The position numbers and the translations under genes were made by a program. A DNA stretch of 64,000 nt from Martinezella lusitana (lineage in GTDB: Bacteria; Pseudomonadota; Alphaproteobacteria; Rhizobiales; Rhizobiaceae): NCBI RefSeq assembly GCF_016901135.1, contig NZ_JAFEVL010000048.1, forward strand, positions 769,476-833,475. The letters run 5' to 3'. Of this stretch, positions 1-9,315 are shown piece after piece (position 1 is the stretch's first letter; every line of letters begins with the position of its first letter). The notes under the pieces are model-generated. The model had not been told where the DNA came from. It saw only the letters and a program-made list of their open reading frames with translations, and made no database searches.

Positions 1-3000
1 ACAGCTGCTGACGCAGCGTGTAGAAAGTGGCAAGCTCGCGATCACGGCTCTCATCCGTGAACAGCCTGATATCGTCACCAACTGTACCGGCCGGCCAGAA
101 GCCGATGACGGCGCGAGGGCGAAACCAGTTTTCCCCGATGATCTTTTCCAGCATCGCCTGAGCATCGGCGTAAAGCTGCCGTGCCGCCTCACCCTGCTTT
201 TCGTCTTCGAGGATCGCCGGAAAACGGCCCTTCAGCTCCCATGTCTGGAAGAAAGGTGTCCAGTCGATGTATTTGGCCAGCTCCGCCAGATCGTAGTTTT
301 CGAACACCTTTGTCCCAAAGAACTGCGGCTTGACGGACTTATAACTCGCCCAATCGACCTTACAGGCGTTCTCGCGAGCTCTCGCAATCGGTAGGCGCAC
401 CTTCTCCGCCTCGCTACGGGCATGAGCGGCCGCGACCTTGGCATATTCTGCCCTGATGGTGTCGACATAGCCCTGCTTGGCATCCGGCGACAGCAGCGCC
501 GAGACGACGCCGACAGCACGGCTGGCGTCGGTGACATAGACCGTCTGCCCCTTCTCGTAGCGCGGATGGATCTTTACCGCCGTATGCACACGGCTGGTGG
601 TCGCACCGCCGATCAGTAGCGGAATATCAAAACCCTGCCGCTCCATTTCCGAAGCGACATGCACCATTTCGTCCAGGGAAGGCGTGATAAGGCCGGAAAG
701 ACCGATGATATCCACCTTCTGGGCGATGGCCGTTTCGAGAATCTTCGTCGCAGGCACCATGACGCCGAGATCGATGATTTCGTAGTTGTTGCACGCGAGC
801 ACGACGCCAACGATGTTCTTGCCGATATCATGCACGTCGCCCTTGACCGTCGCCATCAGCACCTTGCCTGCGGCCTGGCGTTCGCCGCTGCCACCATTGG
901 CCAGCTTCTCCGCCTCCATGTAGGGCAGCAGCACGGCAACAGCCTGTTTCATGACGCGGGCGGACTTCACCACTTGCGGCAGGAACATCTTGCCCGCACC
1001 GAAAAGATCACCGACGACGTTCATGCCGGCCATCAGAGGGCCTTCGATGACATGCAGCGGCCGCGCGACCGTCTGACGCGCTTCCTCGGTATCCGCCTCG
1101 ATATAGTCGGTAATCCCGTTGACCAGCGCATGCTCCAACCGTTTTGCGACGGGCCATTCACGCCAGGAGAGATCCTGTACCTTGGCCTCCCTGCCGCCGG
1201 TTCCACGAAAGCGCTCTGCAACCTCAAGCAGCCGTTCCGTACTATCCAACCGGCGATTGAGGACGACATCTTCACAGGCCTCCCGCAATTCGGGATCGAT
1301 ATTGTCATAGACCGCGAGCTGACCGGCATTGACGATGCCCATGTCCATACCCGCTTGAATGGCGTGGTAGAGGAACACGGCATGCATTGCCTCGCGGACC
1401 GGCTCGTTGCCGCGGAAGGAGAAAGACAGGTTCGACACACCACCGGAGATGTGCACCAGCGGCATGATTTGGCGGATCGTTCGCGTCGCCTCGATGAAGT
1501 CGACACCGTAGTTGTTGTGTTCCTCGATGCCAGTTGCAACGGCGAAAATATTCGGATCGAAGATGATATCTTCTGGCTGTAAGCCTGCCGTTTCCGTCAG
1601 CAGCTTGTAGGCACGCGAGCAGATCTCGACCTTGCGTTCATAGCTGTCGGCCTGGCCCTGTTCATCGAACGCCATCACCACAACGGCGGCGCCGTACATG
1701 CGCATCAATCGCGCCTGCTTGAGGAAATTCTCCTCGCCTTCCTTCAGCGAGATCGAGTTGACGATCGGCTTGCCTTGCACGCATTTCAGGCCAGCCTCGA
1801 TGATCGAGAATTTCGAGCTATCGATCATCACGGGAACGCGGGCAATATCCGGCTCGGCGGCGATCAGGTTCAGGAACTCGACCATCGCCCTTTCGGAATC
1901 GATCAGGCCCTCGTCCATGTTGATGTCGATGACCTGCGCGCCGTTCTCGACCTGATCGCGGGCAACGGCAAGTGCTGCCGTATAGTCGGCATTGGTGATC
2001 AGCTTACGGAATTTCGCGGAGCCGGTGACGTTGGTGCGCTCGCCGACGTTGACGAAGGGAATGTCCTTGGTCAGCTCAAACGGCTCCAGACCGGAGAGCG
2101 ACATAAAGGGGCGGTGCTCGGCAAGCTGGCGCGGCGGATATTTCGACACCGCCTCAGCGATCGCAGCAATGTGCTCGGGCGTGGAGCCGCAGCAGCCGCC
2201 GACGATGTTGACAAGGCCCTCGCGCGCGAACTCCTCGACTTGAGCCGCCATCATATCAGGCGTTTCGTCATATTGGCCGAACTCATTCGGCAGACCGGCA
2301 TTGGGATAAGCGCAGATGAAGGTATCGGCAGCAGCCGAAAGCTCCTGCAAATGCGGGCGCATGGCATTGGCCCCGAGTGCACAGTTGAGGCCGACGGTGA
2401 AGGGGCTGGCATGACGCACGGAATTCCAGAAAGCCGACGGGGTCTGGCCGGAGAGCGTGCGGCCGGAAAGATCGGTGATCGTTCCGGATATCATGACAGG
2501 CAGGCGGATGCCTTTGGCGTCAAACCGTTCCTCGCAGGCGAAAATCGCCGCCTTGGCGTTCAGCGTGTCGAAGATCGTCTCGATCAGGATGATGTCGGCG
2601 CCACCGTCGATCAATCCGTCGATCTGCTCACCATAGGCCAGACGCAGATCGTCGAAACTGACGGCGCGATAACCGGGATTGTTGACATCGGGGGAAATCG
2701 ACGCAGTGCGGTTGGTCGGGCCGATGGCACCGGCAACAAAACGGCGCTTGCCATCTTCTCGCTCCGCGCGGATCGCCGCACGGCGGACGATCGCGGCGCC
2801 CTCCTTGTTGAGGTCGTACACCGCGCCTTCCATCTGGTAGTCCGCTTGCGCAATGCTCGTGGACGAGAAGGTGTTGGTCTCCAGGATATCGGCGCCCGCC
2901 TTGGCATAACGATAGTGAATTTCTTCGATCGCATCAGGCTGGGTCAGAATGAGGAGGTCATTATTGCCTTTTTGATGACAGGCGCAGCCTATGAAACGGT

Positions 3001-3160
3001 GACCGCGAAACTGATCCTCGTCGAAACCGAGGCCCTGGATCTGCGTGCCCATGGCGCCATCAAGCACGAGGATTCGCTCGCTCGCCGCCTTTCGCAAGGC
3101 ATCGAATATCTCGCTACCATCGCGCTTCGCTGTCTCGGAACCAAAAAGATTGTCAAACAT
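1..3160 (-). CDS. metH: Cobalamin-dependent methionine synthase MetH (3'-truncated by the window edge)
   Basis: This enzyme transfers a methyl group from 5-methyltetrahydrofolate to homocysteine through a B12 cofactor in the cytoplasm. The minus-strand frame is open from the ATG at 3160 to the left edge (about 1053 codons; the family is near 1250, so about 200 are missing). The start reads MFDNLFGSETAKRDG and is preceded by an AGAGGA ribosome site. The homocysteine domain carries the zinc motif GGCCGSTPEH (about 2172-2211). The cobalamin motif DVHDIGKNIVG places the axial histidine at residue 777 (codon 830-832). The visible end, RPRAVIGFWPAG, belongs to the SAM-dependent reactivation domain. 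Domain order is therefore homocysteine, folate, B12, activation. It is transcribed alone here, divergent from the epimerase gene. Long plus-strand frames across it are antisense artefacts. Confidence 0.97.
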   Translation of the reverse strand, partial: MFDNLFGSETAKRDGSEIFDALRKAASERILVLDGAMGTQIQGLGFDEDQFRGHRFIGCACHQKGNNDLLILTQPDAIEEIHYRYAKAGADILETNTFSSTSIAQADYQMEGAVYDLNKEGAAIVRRAAIRAEREDGKRRFVAGAIGPTNRTASISPDVNNPGYRAVSFDDLRLAYGEQIDGLIDGGADIILIETIFDTLNAKAAIFACEERFDAKGIRLPVMISGTITDLSGRTLSGQTPSAFWNSVRHASPFTVGLNCALGANAMRPHLQELSAAADTFICAYPNAGLPNEFGQYDETPDMMAAQVEEFAREGLVNIVGGCCGSTPEHIAAIAEAVSKYPPRQLAEHRPFMSLSGLEPFELTKDIPFVNVGERTNVTGSAKFRKLITNADYTAALAVARDQVENGAQVIDINMDEGLIDSERAMVEFLNLIAAEPDIARVPVMIDSSKFSIIEAGLKCVQGKPIVNSISLKEGEENFLKQARLMRMYGAAVVVMAFDEQGQADSYERKVEICSRAYKLLTETAGLQPEDIIFDPNIFAVATGIEEHNNYGVDFIEATRTIRQIMPLVHISGGVSNLSFSFRGNEPVREAMHAVFLYHAIQAGMDMGIVNAGQLAVYDNIDPELREACEDVVLNRRLDSTERLLEVAERFRGTGGREAKVQDLSWREWPVAKRLEHALVNGITDYIEADTEEARQTVARPLHVIEGPLMAGMNVVGDLFGAGKMFLPQVVKSARVMKQAVAVLLPYMEAEKLANGGSGERQAAGKVLMATVKGDVHDIGKNIVGVVLACNNYEIIDLGVMVPATKILETAIAQKVDIIGLSGLITPSLDEMVHVASEMERQGFDIPLLIGGATTSRVHTAVKIHPRYEKGQTVYVTDASRAVGVVSALLSPDAKQGYVDTIRAEYAKVAAAHARSEAEKVRLPIARARENACKVDWASYKSVKPQFFGTKVFENYDLAELAKYIDWTPFFQTWELKGRFPAILEDEKQGEAARQLYADAQAMLEKIIGENWFRPRAVIGFWPAGTVGDDIRLFTDESRDRELATFYTLRQQL

Positions 3161-3202
3161 AAGCGAATTCCTCTGGCCTGATTGCGCCTCAACAATCAGA
3201 TC

Positions 3203-3222
3203 ACATAAAGATATCTTTATGT
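3203..3222. promoter_or_regulatory. Perfect 20-bp palindromic operator in the metH promoter
   Basis: The sequence ACATAAAGATATCTTTATGT is a perfect inverted repeat 43 bp upstream of the metH start. On the minus strand it directly follows and overlaps a TTGACA -35-like hexamer. Its AAAGATATCTTT core resembles, from memory, operators of ArsR-type SahR/SamR regulators of methionine-cycle genes in Proteobacteria. The palindrome is seen directly; the regulator is inferred. Confidence 0.75.
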
Positions 3223-3426
3223 CAACATATCTATGCTTTAGTTGAGCGCAGCACAAGCATGCCGCTTCTATAGTTTGCTCCCTTTCCGAAAAATACAAAC
3301 AAGACGAATTGCCGTCCCGGCCCATGGACAAGGTGGAGCTGACGACACAGTTTCATCCCATTACGCCATGACAGTGCTTTTGGGCGGCGCTATAGGGCTT
3401 GTGGAAAAGAATCCAAGGAGGATGGC

Positions 3427-4683
3427 ATGAACATACAGGTTGAACCGGCGACGCTCGGAAACTGGAGCACGCGCGCCTATCACCGGCGTTGGCTGCTCGA
3501 GCAAGCAAGCGCACTTTTTGACTTCTTCCAGTATCGCGCCGTCAATCCCAATGGCGGCTTTTACGACATGGACGACGTCGGCAAGCCTCTGGAGGCGACC
3601 AATCCCACGCGCGGCATTCATTCGACGGCCCGTATGGTGCATTGCTTCTCGATCGGATCGCTGCTCGGTCGCCCCGGCGCGAATGAGATTGTCGACCACG
3701 GAATGAACTACCTCTGGAACCACCATCGCGATACGAAGCACGGCGGTTATGTCTGGTCGCTCAATAATGATGGTCCGGTCGATTCAAGTAAGCAGGGCTA
3801 TGGCCATGCATTCGTGCTGCTCGCTGCTTCCTCCGCCAAGACGATCGGCCATCCGCTGGCCGACGGCATGCTCGCCGACGTTACCGAAATTCTGAATACG
3901 AAGTTCTGGGAGGAAAAGCACGGTGCTATTGCCGAGGAATTCAACCAGGATTGGTCGCCGATCGACGGCGGCAGCTATCGCGGCCAAAACTCCAATATGC
4001 ATCTAACGGAAGCGTTGATGGCAGCTTTCGAGGTCACCGGCGACAAGACCTACCTTGAAAAGGCCGAAAGCATCGCCGATCTCGTCATTCGTCGCTCGGC
4101 TAGTTCGGTTGGCTGGCGAGTCGCGGAACACTTCAATGCCGATTGGGTGCTCGACAAGAATTATCGCGGCAATGAGATGTTCCGCCCATCGGGCACGACG
4201 CCCGGGCATTGGCTGGAATGGGCGCGGCTCATCCTGCAGCTCTGGTCGCTGGGAGAAAAGCGGCACGACTGGATGCCGGAAGCAGCCAAGGGCCTGTTCT
4301 CCCAATCCATGTCCCTGGGATGGGACAACGAGAAGAGCGGCTTCTTCTATACCCTCGACTGGGAAGACGTTCCCGCCAAACGCAATAAGCTTTGGTGGCC
4401 CGCGTGCGAGGGCGCCGGCGCCGCCCATTATCTGAACGAGCACGTTCCGAGCGATTTTCACGAAGAGAGCTACCGCAAGATTTGGAGCGTCATAGGCCGC
4501 TCCTTCATAGACCACGCCAATGGCGGCTGGCATGAGGAATTGACGGAAGATCTCGTTCCGGCCCACACGCTATTCCCCGGTAAGGGCGACATCTACCACG
4601 CATTGCAGGCCAGCCTGATTCCCCTCTTTCCCGCGACGGGCAGCTTGACCAAGGTCATCGCCGAGGCTGGCGGCAAAATCTGA
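3427..4683 (+). CDS. N-acylglucosamine 2-epimerase (AGE)-family aldose-ketose isomerase
   Basis: This is a 418-aa cytosolic (alpha/alpha)6-barrel protein of the AGE family, whose members epimerise N-acyl-glucosamine or interconvert mannose or glucose with fructose. The usual length is 390-420 aa. Family-typical segments are NPNGGFYDMDD near the start, QGYGHAFVLLA (about 122-132), PGHWLEWARLILQL (about 260-273) and the C-terminal NGGWHEEL and KGDIYHA, which carry the catalytic histidines in characterised members. A strong ribosome site, AAGGAGG, lies just upstream of the chosen ATG. Rhizobial and agrobacterial relatives include D-mannose isomerases, but the substrate cannot be read from sequence. 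A GC-rich hairpin follows the gene. Confidence 0.9.
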   Translation: MNIQVEPATLGNWSTRAYHRRWLLEQASALFDFFQYRAVNPNGGFYDMDDVGKPLEATNPTRGIHSTARMVHCFSIGSLLGRPGANEIVDHGMNYLWNHHRDTKHGGYVWSLNNDGPVDSSKQGYGHAFVLLAASSAKTIGHPLADGMLADVTEILNTKFWEEKHGAIAEEFNQDWSPIDGGSYRGQNSNMHLTEALMAAFEVTGDKTYLEKAESIADLVIRRSASSVGWRVAEHFNADWVLDKNYRGNEMFRPSGTTPGHWLEWARLILQLWSLGEKRHDWMPEAAKGLFSQSMSLGWDNEKSGFFYTLDWEDVPAKRNKLWWPACEGAGAAHYLNEHVPSDFHEESYRKIWSVIGRSFIDHANGGWHEELTEDLVPAHTLFPGKGDIYHALQASLIPLFPATGSLTKVIAEAGGKI

Positions 4684-4690
4684 GATTGCC

Positions 4691-4721
4691 GGCGGCGCCC
4701 CGTCTCGAGCTCGGCGCCGCC
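4691..4721. terminator. GC-rich hairpin between convergent genes
   Basis: A perfect 9-bp stem (GGCGGCGCC / GGCGCCGCC) with a 13-base loop lies between the stop codons of the epimerase and the UPF0303 gene. No long T-run follows on either strand, so it is a probable but non-canonical bidirectional terminator. Confidence 0.5.
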
Positions 4722-4729
4722 ATAGTCTT

Positions 4730-5218
4730 CTACAAGAGGCTGAGATTGTGAAGTTCGTGGCCGAGCGTCAGCGCCAGAGCCTCGACCACGAGATTGTGGT
4801 CTTCACGCTGCGGAAGACCTGAAACCGTGACGGCACCGATGCAGCCCGTGCCGTTGACGAAAATGGGAAAGCTGCCACCGGATGCGGCATAATCGGCGCC
4901 CGAAAGCCCGTTATCCTCGATCGTCTTCCCCTGCTGTTGAAGCCGCAAGGTACTGGCATAGCTGCTGCGGAAATACCGCAGCACCATATTGCGCTTGCGG
5001 CGTATCCAATTGGAATTGTCGGGCGTTGAACCGGGCAAGGCGATGTAGAAAACCGGCATTGAATGCAGCGTGATATCGATGGCAACGCCCAGATTGCGTT
5101 CGCTGGCAAGGTCATGCAGCAGCTTGCCGAGCACCCAGGCGGTCGAGAGGTCGAAGGCGTCGAAACGCAGCGTCTCCTCCTGCAGCGCGATACGAGTGAG
5201 GTCCTGGTCGATCGTCAT
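4730..5218 (-). CDS. UPF0303 / HbpS-GlcG-like protein
   Basis: This 162-aa cytosolic protein belongs to the UPF0303 branch of the HbpS/GlcG (DUF336) fold, members of which bind or degrade heme or act as small-molecule sensors. Family features are the central HSMPVFYIALPGSTPDN stretch, the GLSGADYAASGGSFPIFV segment (about 104-121) and the C-terminal LPQREDHNLVVEAL. Length matches the family (160-170). It converges with the AGE-family gene. No signal peptide is seen. Family membership is firm, but the biochemical role is not established for this branch. Confidence 0.85.
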   Translation of the reverse strand: MTIDQDLTRIALQEETLRFDAFDLSTAWVLGKLLHDLASERNLGVAIDITLHSMPVFYIALPGSTPDNSNWIRRKRNMVLRYFRSSYASTLRLQQQGKTIEDNGLSGADYAASGGSFPIFVNGTGCIGAVTVSGLPQREDHNLVVEALALTLGHELHNLSLL

Positions 5219-5277
5219 GGAAAACCTTCCCTAAAAATGGATCGGCCTATCAAACGCGCAGAGAGTGATTTGTCCAC

Positions 5278-6216
5278 CTATCTCTTCGGTATTTCAAAAC
5301 CAAGCTGCCACTTCTGACCGAGCAGGAGATCATGCTCTTCCGGCTCGAACGCTTCGAAGCCCCCACCCGGATAAAAAGTCAATTCGCCCACGCGAACCCA
5401 CTCCGCCGACGCATAGAGATCGACGCGAACAAAATCGATATCATGAGCGACCGTTTCCGCGACATGGATCATCTCATCGAGCCGCGGCGGCCGTACCACG
5501 TCGCCCGGATAAAGGCCAAGATAATCCCGGTCGTAGAACGGTAGCTTCTCCCAATCGGGGGTATAGTTGCAGGAATAGCCCTGGCCATTCTCGCGAATAT
5601 CGATCTCGATATGCGAGACCTTTCCATTGAAGGTGAAAAGCCGGTAGTCCCAGGGAACACGCCCCTCGACGAGCAACATGCTTTCGATGAGAATACGGCG
5701 TTCGACCTGCCGATAGGCCCACTCCCTGTTATAGAAAGCGTGATCGATCGCCAGCCACTCGGCGGAGGGATTGTCCGCCAGGAGCCGATCCACATCGGCC
5801 TCTCCGTAAAGAAATCGCCCCACCCCGCTCGCGTGAGTCGGTTTGACAACGGCGGGCAAGGGAATCTGGGGCCAATCAACGGCAGCCAAATCCGTGCCGA
5901 CCCAGAGTGTCGGAATGACGTATTGGCTACCAACCCTCTCCGCAATCAGCACTTTGGCATCGGCCTTGTCGACGAAGCGCGGGAAGAGTGGATTACGATC
6001 GTATAATTTTCGGGCCTGGATCTTGTCGGTGAAACTCTGAGGCGACCTCAAATTAGGAAACTTGCCGCGAATGACACGATATTTCAGTGCACAATAAGAC
6101 CTGTCGGGCAGCGGCGACATGAGCCGCCATAGCAGGTTATGCGCCCGCTCGCGCAATCCCTTCTGCAGATATCCCGGAATGAGAAATCCATCTTGGTCGG
6201 CGGCTCTATCTGTCAT
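5278..6216 (-). CDS. TupA-like ATP-grasp protein (polysaccharide biosynthesis)
   Basis: About 312 aa, resembling TupA-like ATP-grasp enzymes found in polysaccharide clusters, which are thought to form amide or ester bonds on cell-wall polymers using ATP. Visible motifs include SFTDKIQARKLYDRNP near the N-terminus, the ATP-grasp-like PAVVKPTHASGVGRF (about 120-135), RRILIESMLL, and the C-terminal FVRVDLYASAEWVRVGELTFYPGGGFEAF with candidate metal-binding D and E residues. The frame opens at a TTG at 6237. An ATG at 6216 with GAG about 8 bases upstream fits better, and an ATG at 6225 is possible. It is divergent from the flippase gene, which supports a surface-polysaccharide role. Confidence 0.82.
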   Translation of the reverse strand: MTDRAADQDGFLIPGYLQKGLRERAHNLLWRLMSPLPDRSYCALKYRVIRGKFPNLRSPQSFTDKIQARKLYDRNPLFPRFVDKADAKVLIAERVGSQYVIPTLWVGTDLAAVDWPQIPLPAVVKPTHASGVGRFLYGEADVDRLLADNPSAEWLAIDHAFYNREWAYRQVERRILIESMLLVEGRVPWDYRLFTFNGKVSHIEIDIRENGQGYSCNYTPDWEKLPFYDRDYLGLYPGDVVRPPRLDEMIHVAETVAHDIDFVRVDLYASAEWVRVGELTFYPGGGFEAFEPEEHDLLLGQKWQLGFEIPKR

Positions 6217-6282
6217 GGCGGCCATCTCGAATTTCAACTAGAACGCAAGTGAAAATTATCAGCCGGCCTTTAACACAAGGTT

Positions 6283-7818
6283 ATGCGACGGCCTTCAAGA
6301 TGGATTGTCATGAGTGCGACTATGTCTAATCTTCTTAGAAGCTCGCTGATCAGTCTGGCGGCAACGTCGATTTCGCTGGCTGCTGGCTTTGCGAGCAGCG
6401 TCATAGCTGCGCGCCTGCTCGGCCCGGCAGGGTCCGGCAAAGTCGCTTACGCGTTATGGGTTGCAACCTCCGCTGCAGCATTGGCGGATATGGGCCTGCC
6501 GCAGACGTTGCTGCGCAATGCCGGCAGCCTCTCTGGCAGTGGGGAAACCTGGAAAGCGCTGGTGCGCACGGCGCTACGCAGTTTCATGATTTCAGTCAGC
6601 ATGGTGAGCGTGGCAATACTGGCCTTTGCCGCAATCACCTACATTCAACGCGACGCGCGACACGCCTGGTTCTGGATCGTCACCGGGCTGCTGTTCTTGA
6701 GCTACGCATTTCACGTCTTCTCCACAGCAGTCGCTCGCGGAAGAAATCGCTTCGGCCAGACTGCTCGTAGCACCGTTCTTGGCGGAATACTGCAGATTCC
6801 GCTTGTTTTCATCGGAGCCTGGTTGCTTGGCCCAACCGGTGCCCTGATCGGATACATCGCGCGCTACCTGCCGCAGGCGTTGAAATTGCGCGGCTATATA
6901 GATCGCGATATCAGGCCTTCTCGTGAAGCACTCACGCCGGAAATGCATCGGTATGGTCGCTATATATGGTTGAGCGACCTTATCGAAATTCTGGTCCTGT
7001 CGCGCATCGAGTTTCTGTTTCTCGGCCTCATCCTCTCCCCCACTAGCATTGGCTATTTTGCGGCTGGTCTCGGTCTGGCCGGTCTCATCGAACAGGTCAT
7101 GCTCCAGATATCGCCTGCCTTGATCGTCAGCTTTACCGATGCCCACGCCAAGGATGATCGCGCGATGCTTCAAGCCGCATATAGTCGCGTCATTCGCATA
7201 GTCGCTCTGATCATGCTGCCGATCAGCTTTGGCGGCGCAACCATCATGCCCGATCTTTTGCCGCTGATCTTTGGCGATGCTTTCAAGCCCGCAATTCCAG
7301 TAGCAGCAACCCTGCTCGCTTTTGTTTGGCTTGCCGGCCTGTCTGTCATCCCCTGGGGTATGATCGGCGCATCCGGGCGTAGCGCTCTTTTGCTGCGCGT
7401 GCAGATCGTAAGCGGCATATTGACGATACTGCTCTTGACCGTTCTCGTACCACTGATGGGTCTCGAGGGCGCCGCGCTTGCTCGCGCGACGATCGTGACA
7501 TTGACTTTTGCACTACTCGGCTGGACTGCCTGGAAATATGTCCGAGTTGCCGTTCCCATTGCTGCGTTGACAAAAACGATACTGGCTGCCCTTCTTTGCG
7601 CGGCCGCCGCAGGGCTCGGCATTTACAATTTCGACGGAACAGCCGCCGTTGCGACAGCTATTCCCGCTGGGGCCGTCACCTACGTGCTGGCAATCCGCTT
7701 CCTGCGCTTGATTACGCCCGAAGACGTGAGGATACTGATGGATACTGCCGGCGGAAAATTGCCCCAAGCATCACGTCCGCTCGTCAATAGCCTGTTCAAC
7801 TTCCTCGCACCGGGCTGA
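6283..7818 (+). CDS. Wzx-like polysaccharide flippase (MOP superfamily)
   Basis: A 511-aa inner-membrane protein with about 12-14 hydrophobic segments spread along its whole length, as in Wzx/RfbX lipid-linked oligosaccharide flippases. The N-terminus (LISLAATSISLAAGFASSVI, then AARLLGPAGSGKVAYA) is the typical first-helix region, where family members have ARxLGPxxYG. Candidate starts are the ATGs at 6283, 6310 and 6322, none with a strong ribosome site. It converges with the GumK-like gene (5-bp gap) and diverges from the TupA-like gene, so the three are probably one functional group even though they are not one operon. Its substrate is unknown. Confidence 0.88.
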   Translation: MRRPSRWIVMSATMSNLLRSSLISLAATSISLAAGFASSVIAARLLGPAGSGKVAYALWVATSAAALADMGLPQTLLRNAGSLSGSGETWKALVRTALRSFMISVSMVSVAILAFAAITYIQRDARHAWFWIVTGLLFLSYAFHVFSTAVARGRNRFGQTARSTVLGGILQIPLVFIGAWLLGPTGALIGYIARYLPQALKLRGYIDRDIRPSREALTPEMHRYGRYIWLSDLIEILVLSRIEFLFLGLILSPTSIGYFAAGLGLAGLIEQVMLQISPALIVSFTDAHAKDDRAMLQAAYSRVIRIVALIMLPISFGGATIMPDLLPLIFGDAFKPAIPVAATLLAFVWLAGLSVIPWGMIGASGRSALLLRVQIVSGILTILLLTVLVPLMGLEGAALARATIVTLTFALLGWTAWKYVRVAVPIAALTKTILAALLCAAAAGLGIYNFDGTAAVATAIPAGAVTYVLAIRFLRLITPEDVRILMDTAGGKLPQASRPLVNSLFNFLAPG

Positions 7819-7823
7819 ACTGA

Positions 7824-8984
7824 TTACGGCGTTTCAAAAGCGGCAGCCAATGTCTGCTGGGCAACCTCGTCCCAGGTCGTTATCCCATCGCGAAAAGTCG
7901 GAGAACGCCGCATAGCCAGCGCCGCGTCGACCTTCTCTCGCCACGCGGTTTCGCCGTCAAGGCGATAGGCAATACCGTTTGCTCGGCTAAAAGGAACGAG
8001 ATCGGGCAGCAGGATCGGTAGACCGCAGTAGCTGTATTGTGAGAGTTTCAAGCTCGATTCCGCCAGGTAAATCTCATCTGCTGTCAGGCGATAGGGAGCG
8101 ATGCCAAAATCGGCGTGCTGCAAGTATGGTACGATGCTCTCGAAATCCCTCTCACCGTAGATGGTGATATTCGGCTGCGCCCAACCGCTCCATTGCGCAC
8201 CAAAGACATGGAAATTCACATCCGGGGCGGCCGCAGCCATGGCGGCGACAGATGGCTGGTCAAAGAGCATGTTACCGATCGAAACAGCATTGCGGCTACC
8301 AGCTTGATACGGCGACGGCTGCTCGCGATCGAACACGGCGGCATCGACACCCTGAGGAATGACTCGTACACGGCCGCCCCGGGGAAGCAGCGCCCCGAGC
8401 CTTTCCGAAGGAACGCAAATCGCGTCGAAGCGACTAATCGCGGCAGCTTGAATATCTTGCAGCACAGGTGCTGCGCCTATGCTTTTCAGCAGGTCGCGAC
8501 AAAAATACAGAGTTCGCGCCTTCGGATTGAGCCGCTTGATCCGGTCAAAGAAAGCAAGTGCGGAGCCGCTTTCGATCAGCACCAGATGGGCAGTGGCTAT
8601 GACATGACGGGCAAAGCGCGGCAGGTAGCTGCCATAGAGCCGAAAGAGCATCGCATTTGCCGCATTCAGAAAGCGGTTGTTCGAACTGAATGCATGTAGT
8701 GGCGGGAGATACGCGCCCGCCCTCAGATTGACGCCGATAGTCTGAAATCGATTCGCTTGGCTTCCCGACAAGGCTCGGAAGCGCGGGCGATCCTTGAGCA
8801 GGGTCAGCCAACTATGGCCTATGGTGAGAAAATGGACTTCATGTCCCTGCTCGGCCCAGCGGGATGCAACGAAGTGGATCGACGCCTTGCGATAGCCGCG
8901 CAAAAACGCATGCGACGTCAGAATGACGATTTTTCGTCGTGGCTCGGTCGCGTCCCCGGCCACCCCTGCTTCTCCGTTTGCCAC
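7824..8984 (-). CDS. GumK-like glycosyltransferase (glucuronosyltransferase-type, GT-B)
   Basis: A 386-aa predicted membrane-associated GT-B transferase. The N-terminal segment RRKIVILTSHAFLRGYRKASIHFVA resembles the GumK (GT70) acceptor domain, a UDP-glucuronate:lipid-linked glycan transferase of xanthan synthesis. The C-terminal half has a nucleotide-sugar domain with RVIPQGVDAAVF (about 206-217) and the acidic APYRLTADEIYLAESSLKLSQYSYCGLPIL block, which in such enzymes contains the donor-binding glutamates. The start is a GTG, with GGGG about 9 bases upstream. Neighbouring flippase and lyase genes support exopolysaccharide assembly. The GumK assignment rests on pattern recall; a general GT4-type transferase is the alternative. 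Confidence 0.78.
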   Translation of the reverse strand: MANGEAGVAGDATEPRRKIVILTSHAFLRGYRKASIHFVASRWAEQGHEVHFLTIGHSWLTLLKDRPRFRALSGSQANRFQTIGVNLRAGAYLPPLHAFSSNNRFLNAANAMLFRLYGSYLPRFARHVIATAHLVLIESGSALAFFDRIKRLNPKARTLYFCRDLLKSIGAAPVLQDIQAAAISRFDAICVPSERLGALLPRGGRVRVIPQGVDAAVFDREQPSPYQAGSRNAVSIGNMLFDQPSVAAMAAAAPDVNFHVFGAQWSGWAQPNITIYGERDFESIVPYLQHADFGIAPYRLTADEIYLAESSLKLSQYSYCGLPILLPDLVPFSRANGIAYRLDGETAWREKVDAALAMRRSPTFRDGITTWDEVAQQTLAAAFETP

Positions 8985-9315
8985 GGGCGATCCCCAACAG
9001 CGATCTTCAGTCGGTTTCTCTCATGCCCGACATCAAAACGTCGATGAGGTTGCGGCGACGAACCGTCATGTCCGGGGCACTGATAACCGCAACCAAAGCC
9101 CAATTTGCGGCGATATGAACCGCAAAGCGTCTAACAGGCGGTTAAAGTTGGACAATCGGCCTATACATTAGAAATAATGAATGCGGAGAACGCCTCTGGA
9201 TCTGCCGTGGTCGCTATCAACGCATCGTGAAACCGCATTGCCCTCGCTTGCCTGCAAGAAGCGAACAGGTCATTGATAATGCTCCATGAATGTCTCGCCA
9301 GAGGAATATCCCAGC
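8985..9315. other. Divergent intergenic region
   Basis: This holds the promoters of the divergent GumK-like and lyase genes. I see no ORF with a ribosome site and no strong hairpin. An AT-rich stretch (about 9155-9180) could hold promoter elements, but no confident -35/-10 pair is visible. Confidence 0.4.

Noticed and set aside
659..3181. Long plus-strand frames of 300-470 codons across metH
   Set aside because: They are antisense to the minus-strand metH frame, which carries clear MetH motifs; high GC keeps the antisense frames open.
3181..3426. SAM-II-type riboswitch upstream of metH
   Set aside because: The interval is too short and lacks the expected stem arrangement; a palindromic operator explains control better.
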